Source: an uncultured Gemmiger sp. (GTDB lineage: Bacteria; Bacillota; Clostridia; Oscillospirales; Ruminococcaceae). From it: a stretch of DNA of 64,000 nucleotides. Under the pieces are notes generated by a model. That model made no database searches. It saw only the letters and a list, made by a program, of their open reading frames with translations, and was not told where the DNA came from. The stretch covers positions 1 through 64,000 of the forward strand of contig CALXBE010000002.1 in assembly GCA_944386495.1 (NCBI GenBank), written 5' to 3'. Below, piece after piece: positions 60,203-64,000 of this stretch. Both the position numbers and the translations under genes were made by a program. Position 1 is the stretch's first letter, and each line of letters begins with the position of its first letter.

Positions 60203-62260
60203 ATGAATCAGAAGTATGAAGCCCTTTTTACCCCCTGGAAAATCGGTAATGTGGAAATCAAGAACCGGATCGTGCTTTGCCCCATGGGCGGCACCTCCCT
60301 GTTTGGCTGGATGGAGCCCAACCACTTTGACAAGGAAGCTGCCAACTTTTTCCTGGAACGGGCCCGGAACAATGTAGGTCTGATCATCCCCGGCATTGCG
60401 CCCATCCGGGATACCATAGGGGGCCGCTGGCTCTACCAGAACAAAAAGATGTTCCGGGAACTGAAAGACTATATGGAAAAAATCCATGCCACCGGCGCCA
60501 AGCTCTTTGTGCAGCTTACCGCCGGCATGGGCCGGTCCTGGGGCATCTCCGATGAGGTAATGATCCTCCAGAACAATCCGGTCCTCAAGGTTCTGGCAAA
60601 GCCCATCCTGGATGTGGACTATCAGCTGGCCAGCCCCAGCCCCCTGCCTTCCCGCTGGGCGGAAGGGGTCACCTGCCCTGAAATGACCGTAAAGCAGATC
60701 GAGGAAATCATTGAAGCCTTTGCCAAGACTGCGGCTCTCTGCAAGGAGGCCGGGGTTGACGGAGTGGAGGTCCATGCGGTCCATGAGGGCTATCTGCTGG
60801 ACCAGTTTGCCATGAAGTACACCAACCACCGGAAGGACTCCTACGGCGGCAGCTTTGAAAACCGGTACCGTTTCCCGGTGGAAATCGTCAAGGCCATCAA
60901 GGCTGCCTGCGGTCAGGATTACCCTGTATCGGTGCGGTACAGCGCTGTTTCCAAGGTAAAGGATTTCTGCTATGGCGCTCTGCCTGGGGAAGAATATACC
61001 GAAATCGGCCGGGATATGGAGGAGAGCGAGAAGGCCGCCAAGTATCTCCAGGATGCCGGTTATGATATGCTCAACGCTGACAACGGCACCTATGATTCCT
61101 GGTACTGGGCTCATCCGCCCATGTACATGCCCCAGAACTGCAACCTGGAGGATGTGGCCCACATTAAGAAGTTTGTGGACATCCCGGTGGTCTGTGCAGG
61201 ACGGATGGAACCGGATGTGGCGGCTGAGGCCATTGCCCAGGGCCGTATCGACGGCATGGGCGTGGCACGGCAGTTCCTCTCTGATGGGGAGTGGGTGACC
61301 AAGCTGCTGGAGGACCGGATGGAGGACATTCGCCCCTGCATCTGCTGCCATAACGGCTGCTTCAACCTCTGCCATTACAAGGGCCACGCCAACGCCCAGT
61401 CCCTGCCGGACACCCGGGGAATGGCCCGGTGCGCTCTGGACCCCCGGACCATGCAGACCAAAAAGTACCGCATTACCCCCGCTGAGAAGAAAAAGAAAAT
61501 CGCAGTCATCGGCGGCGGCATCGGCGGCATGGAGTCCGCCCTGGTCTGTGCCCAGCGGGGCCATACTGTGACCCTGTATGAAAAGACCGATGCTCTGGGC
61601 GGTGTGTTTGTGGCTGCGGCTGCACCCTCCTTCAAGGAAAAGGACCGGGAACTGCTGGCCTGGTATGCCCGGGAACTGACCAAGTACCCCAACATTACCG
61701 TAATGCTGAACACGCAGGTGGATGACCTGGAAGCCCTGGGGGCCGACGAGGTCATTGTGGCCACCGGTTCCACCCCCGTGAACCTGCCGGTCCCCGGTGC
61801 TGAAAAGGGAATCCAGGCAGTGGATTACCTGCTGGGCCGGGCTCCCGTAGGGGAGAAGGTGGTCATTGTTGGCGGCGGTCTCACCGGCTGCGAAATCGCC
61901 TATGATCTTTACCTCCAGGGCAAACAGCCCACCATTGTGGAGATGAAGGACGATCTGATTGCGGTGAAGGGAGTCTGCCTGGCCAACTCCAGCTACCTCC
62001 GGGACTTCTTCAAGACCAACCAGGTGCCGGTATACCTGGAGACCTCCCTCAAGGAAATCGGAGAGGGAAGCGTCACCGTGGCGGGCAAGGACGGCACCAC
62101 CCGGCAGATCCCGGCGGACTCCGTCATTCTGTCGGTGGGCTATCGTCCCGCTCCTCTGGCTCCCAAAGGCCGCCATGTCCACATCGTGGGAGATGCCAAC
62201 AAGGTAGGCAACCTGCGTACCGTCATCTGGCGGGCCTGGGATGTCTGCATGAAACTGTAA
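60203..62260 (+). CDS. OYE-type NADH:flavin oxidoreductase / 2-enoate reductase (BaiCD/FadH-like)
   Basis: This 685-residue enzyme has an FMN TIM barrel (residues 1-370; FTPWKIGNVEIKNRIVLCPM, VEVHAVHEGYLLDQF, NRYRFPVEIV), a [4Fe-4S] motif CICCHNGC with ARCALDP near residues 380-410, and a C-terminal FAD/NAD domain (VIGGGIGGMESAL near 436, VIVGGGLTGCEIA near 555). This architecture is shared by 2,4-dienoyl-CoA reductase, 2-enoate reductase and BaiCD/BaiH. The reaction is probably C=C reduction with NADH. HEGYLLDQF resembles the bile-acid BaiCD branch, but no other bai gene is present. It starts 19 bases after the hydrolase. Confidence 0.85.
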   Translation: MNQKYEALFTPWKIGNVEIKNRIVLCPMGGTSLFGWMEPNHFDKEAANFFLERARNNVGLIIPGIAPIRDTIGGRWLYQNKKMFRELKDYMEKIHATGAKLFVQLTAGMGRSWGISDEVMILQNNPVLKVLAKPILDVDYQLASPSPLPSRWAEGVTCPEMTVKQIEEIIEAFAKTAALCKEAGVDGVEVHAVHEGYLLDQFAMKYTNHRKDSYGGSFENRYRFPVEIVKAIKAACGQDYPVSVRYSAVSKVKDFCYGALPGEEYTEIGRDMEESEKAAKYLQDAGYDMLNADNGTYDSWYWAHPPMYMPQNCNLEDVAHIKKFVDIPVVCAGRMEPDVAAEAIAQGRIDGMGVARQFLSDGEWVTKLLEDRMEDIRPCICCHNGCFNLCHYKGHANAQSLPDTRGMARCALDPRTMQTKKYRITPAEKKKKIAVIGGGIGGMESALVCAQRGHTVTLYEKTDALGGVFVAAAAPSFKEKDRELLAWYARELTKYPNITVMLNTQVDDLEALGADEVIVATGSTPVNLPVPGAEKGIQAVDYLLGRAPVGEKVVIVGGGLTGCEIAYDLYLQGKQPTIVEMKDDLIAVKGVCLANSSYLRDFFKTNQVPVYLETSLKEIGEGSVTVAGKDGTTRQIPADSVILSVGYRPAPLAPKGRHVHIVGDANKVGNLRTVIWRAWDVCMKL

Positions 62261-62272
62261 GGAGGAATTTCC

Positions 62273-63553
62273 ATGGAACTGACAAAGGAACAGCAGAGGA
62301 TTCTGGACGGCGCCAAGGGCGAAACCATGGCCAAGGTCCTGAAAACCCTGATTATGTACGGCGAAATTTTCGGGGCCGAAAAACTGGTCCCGGTGACCTC
62401 CCAGTATAACCATCTGGTCACCTCCTTCGGCCTCAAGGCCCTGGGACCGGTGTATGACCTGATGAACCAGCTCATTGAGGCGGGGGCTGTATCGGGCCAG
62501 AAATTCTCTGTGGACCCCCGGCCCCTGGACCCCAATGTGCCTGCAAACTTTTTGCAGAACCTGGTTTTCAAAAAGTTCATGTACAGCAAGCAGGACTTTT
62601 ACGAGGGACAGCTCCGGCAGCTTGGCCTGATGAATGAGGATGCGTTCAGCTGCGCCTGCTACCTGGACCAGCAGAATAACCGCCCTGCCCAGGGGGAGGT
62701 GCTCAGCTGGGCCGAATCCTCCGCCGTGGTCTACGCCAACTCGGTGCTGGGGGCACGGTGCAACCGGAACTCCGGTATCATGGACCTGATGGGCTCTGTG
62801 GCTGGGTATGTGCCCTACTTCGGCCTCCTTACAGACGAGGGCCGGAAGGCCACCTGGGTGGTCCGGGTCAACACCACCCAAAAGCCGGAAGCCCAGCTGC
62901 TGGGCTCCGCCATTGGCATGAAGGTGATGGAGGATGTGCCCTATGTGGTAGGTCTGGACCGCTGGCTGGGCAACGAGCTGGACGATGCAGCCTGCGCCTA
63001 CCTGAAAGACTTCGGCGCAGCCACCGCCTCCAACGGTGCAGTGGGTCTTTACCACATTGATGGCCTGACCCCCGAAGCAAAGCAGCAGGGAAAGGACCTG
63101 ATCGTCCCCGGCGCCAGGGAGTATGTCGTTGATGACGCAGAACTCCAGCGGGTCAAGGACAATTACCCTCTTGTCTGGAAAAATCCTGATGCCAAGCCCA
63201 AACTCTGCTTTGTGGGCTGCCCCCATCTCAGTTTGCAGCAGCTGGAGGACTGGACCCTCCGTCTGGAGGAAAGCCTGAAAGCAGCCGGACGGAAAAAGGT
63301 ATGCGTGCCCACCGTATTTACCACCGCTCCCGGAGTGAAAAAGGCTTTTGAAGCCACCGAGTACGGGAAACGGCTGGCCGCTACCGGTGTCATTCTCTCC
63401 TGCATCTGCCCCCTTATGTACATGAATAACCCCCTCTGCGGGCCCATGCCGGTGATTACCTGCTCCAACAAGCTGCGCACCTACACCACCGCCCGGTACT
63501 ACACCGAGGGGGAGATTCTGGAAAAAATCACGAAAGGAGAAGCCCGGAAATGA
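62273..63553 (+). CDS. acnX: Aconitase X catalytic (large) subunit
   Basis: This 426-residue protein fits the aconitase X large domain (AcnX_cat, formerly DUF521): MELTKEQQRILDG..., NHLVTSFGLKALGP, YANSVLGARCNRNSGIMDL with an iron-sulfur Cys, and CPHLSLQQLEDW. Known AcnX enzymes dehydrate cis-3-hydroxy-L-proline or, in archaea, mevalonate 5-phosphate; others are unassigned. Two late Cys (SCICPLMYMNN and CGPMPVITCSN) may hold the cluster. It follows the ene-reductase by 12 bases behind GGAGG. Confidence 0.9.
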   Translation: MELTKEQQRILDGAKGETMAKVLKTLIMYGEIFGAEKLVPVTSQYNHLVTSFGLKALGPVYDLMNQLIEAGAVSGQKFSVDPRPLDPNVPANFLQNLVFKKFMYSKQDFYEGQLRQLGLMNEDAFSCACYLDQQNNRPAQGEVLSWAESSAVVYANSVLGARCNRNSGIMDLMGSVAGYVPYFGLLTDEGRKATWVVRVNTTQKPEAQLLGSAIGMKVMEDVPYVVGLDRWLGNELDDAACAYLKDFGAATASNGAVGLYHIDGLTPEAKQQGKDLIVPGAREYVVDDAELQRVKDNYPLVWKNPDAKPKLCFVGCPHLSLQQLEDWTLRLEESLKAAGRKKVCVPTVFTTAPGVKKAFEATEYGKRLAATGVILSCICPLMYMNNPLCGPMPVITCSNKLRTYTTARYYTEGEILEKITKGEARK

Positions 63554-64000
63554 AAGAATTCAAAGGACGCGTGGTGGCTCCCGGCACGGTGAGCGCACCT
63601 GCTCTTGTCTCCCACGGGGGACTGAACACCCTGGCCTCCTTCCAGAAGGCGCTCCAGTTCGGAGACAAAAACGCCACCTGCGGAGACCAGAATAACCCTG
63701 ACCTTTACGGCAAGCCCATGGCAGGCAAGGTCCTCTGCCTGCCCCAGACCATCGGCTCTACTACCGGGGGACTGGTGCTCTACTGCGCCTGCTCCATGAA
63801 CCGGCAGCCCGCCTGCCTGCTTTTCTCCAACCCCATCGACTCTCTGGCCGCCGCCGGGTCGGTGCTGGCCGCTGTCTGGCTGGAGAATATCCAGATGCCG
63901 GTAGTGGATTGCCTGGGAGAGGAGTTCCTTGGCTATGTCCGGGACGGCATGACCATCACCGTCAAGGAGGACGGTCTGGTCTGTGTGGAGGAGAACGGCC
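63550..64000 (+). CDS. Aconitase X swivel (small) subunit, 3'-truncated by window end
   Basis: The ATG at 63550 overlaps the AcnX stop in ATGA and the frame stays open to the window edge for 150 codons. The sequence (MKEFKGRVVAPGTVSAPALV, LPQTIGSTTGGLVLYCACSM, KEDGLVCVEENG) is the swivel domain (DUF126), with the conserved Ser of GSTTGG as the expected active-site residue. It forms the heterodimer with the large subunit. Confidence 0.9.
   Translation, partial: MKEFKGRVVAPGTVSAPALVSHGGLNTLASFQKALQFGDKNATCGDQNNPDLYGKPMAGKVLCLPQTIGSTTGGLVLYCACSMNRQPACLLFSNPIDSLAAAGSVLAAVWLENIQMPVVDCLGEEFLGYVRDGMTITVKEDGLVCVEENG

Noticed and set aside
60203-62260. Bilirubin reductase BilR or a full bile-acid 7-dehydroxylation operon
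   Set aside because: The barrel carries HEGYL as in BaiCD-like enzymes rather than a BilR-type signature, and no baiB, baiE, baiF or bilS-like gene is in view.

Overview
The window reads as chromosome of a high-GC, anaerobic, probably spore-forming Clostridia member, most likely a gut Oscillospiraceae-type organism. This rests on the yabP/yabQ spore genes in the mazG-rqcP-yabP-yabQ-divIC-S1 order, c-di-AMP cyclase CdaA with CdaR, HemZ, an electron-bifurcating NfnAB pair, an [FeFe] hydrogenase, rubrerythrin and desulfoferrodoxin domains, Gram-positive style promoters and many hairpin terminators. No species-level call is possible from the sequence alone.

Layout. 1-19.8 kb is a mostly co-directional housekeeping block on the + strand: ispDF fusion, cdaA-cdaR, a FAD oxidoreductase, recJ, rel, dtd, a metallo-hydrolase, hemZ, a nucleoside kinase, a zinc-ribbon protein, glgX, then mazG-hup-rqcP-yabP-yabQ-divIC-S1 protein and an RNA methyltransferase. 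The block is bracketed by two inverted copies of a ~95 bp repeat (1-95 and 19825-19918); the right copy lies inside a ~300 bp structured element with terminal inverted repeats. 20.1-28 kb holds a patatin lipase, a PHP phosphoesterase, a TSCPD protein, a ClpA/ClpC-type ATPase, an HTH-desulfoferrodoxin fusion, a MATE exporter with an attenuator-like leader, a CarD protein and a membrane HMA protein. 28-39.3 kb holds gntR-pyrB-pyrI, kdgK, an SPFH/Arc pair with a palindromic promoter, a BlaI/BlaR1-type sensor system with two visible operators, nfnA-nfnB and fba. 39.4-49 kb holds a DnaA-box-like cluster, rlmB, a 1108-residue P-type-ATPase-like protein that seems to have lost every catalytic motif, a heavy-metal exporter, and an xpaC-telA-lemA-like-TPM cluster. 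49-56 kb looks less GC-rich: an MFS carrier, tRNA-Pro(GGG), an XRE-SdpI fusion, an alanine/sodium symporter and a UvrD-type helicase.

56-64 kb is the most notable part. A three-part hydrogenase-rubredoxin-rubrerythrin fusion sits behind a promoter with a Fur/PerR-like palindrome, suggesting H2-driven peroxide reduction. It is followed by a MarR gene with two matching operator-like repeats, then a tightly spaced run encoding a membrane-anchored choloylglycine-hydrolase-family enzyme, an OYE/2-enoate-reductase-type flavoenzyme and both parts of an aconitase X (the second cut by the window end). I infer a deconjugation, dehydration and ene-reduction pathway for an unidentified hydroxy-acid conjugate.

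Recurring theme: several polypeptides join normally separate functions (IspD-IspF, HTH-Dfx, HTH-SdpI, HydA-Rd-Rbr), and two of these fusions (ispDF and hydA-rbr) keep a ribosome binding site and ATG at the domain junction.
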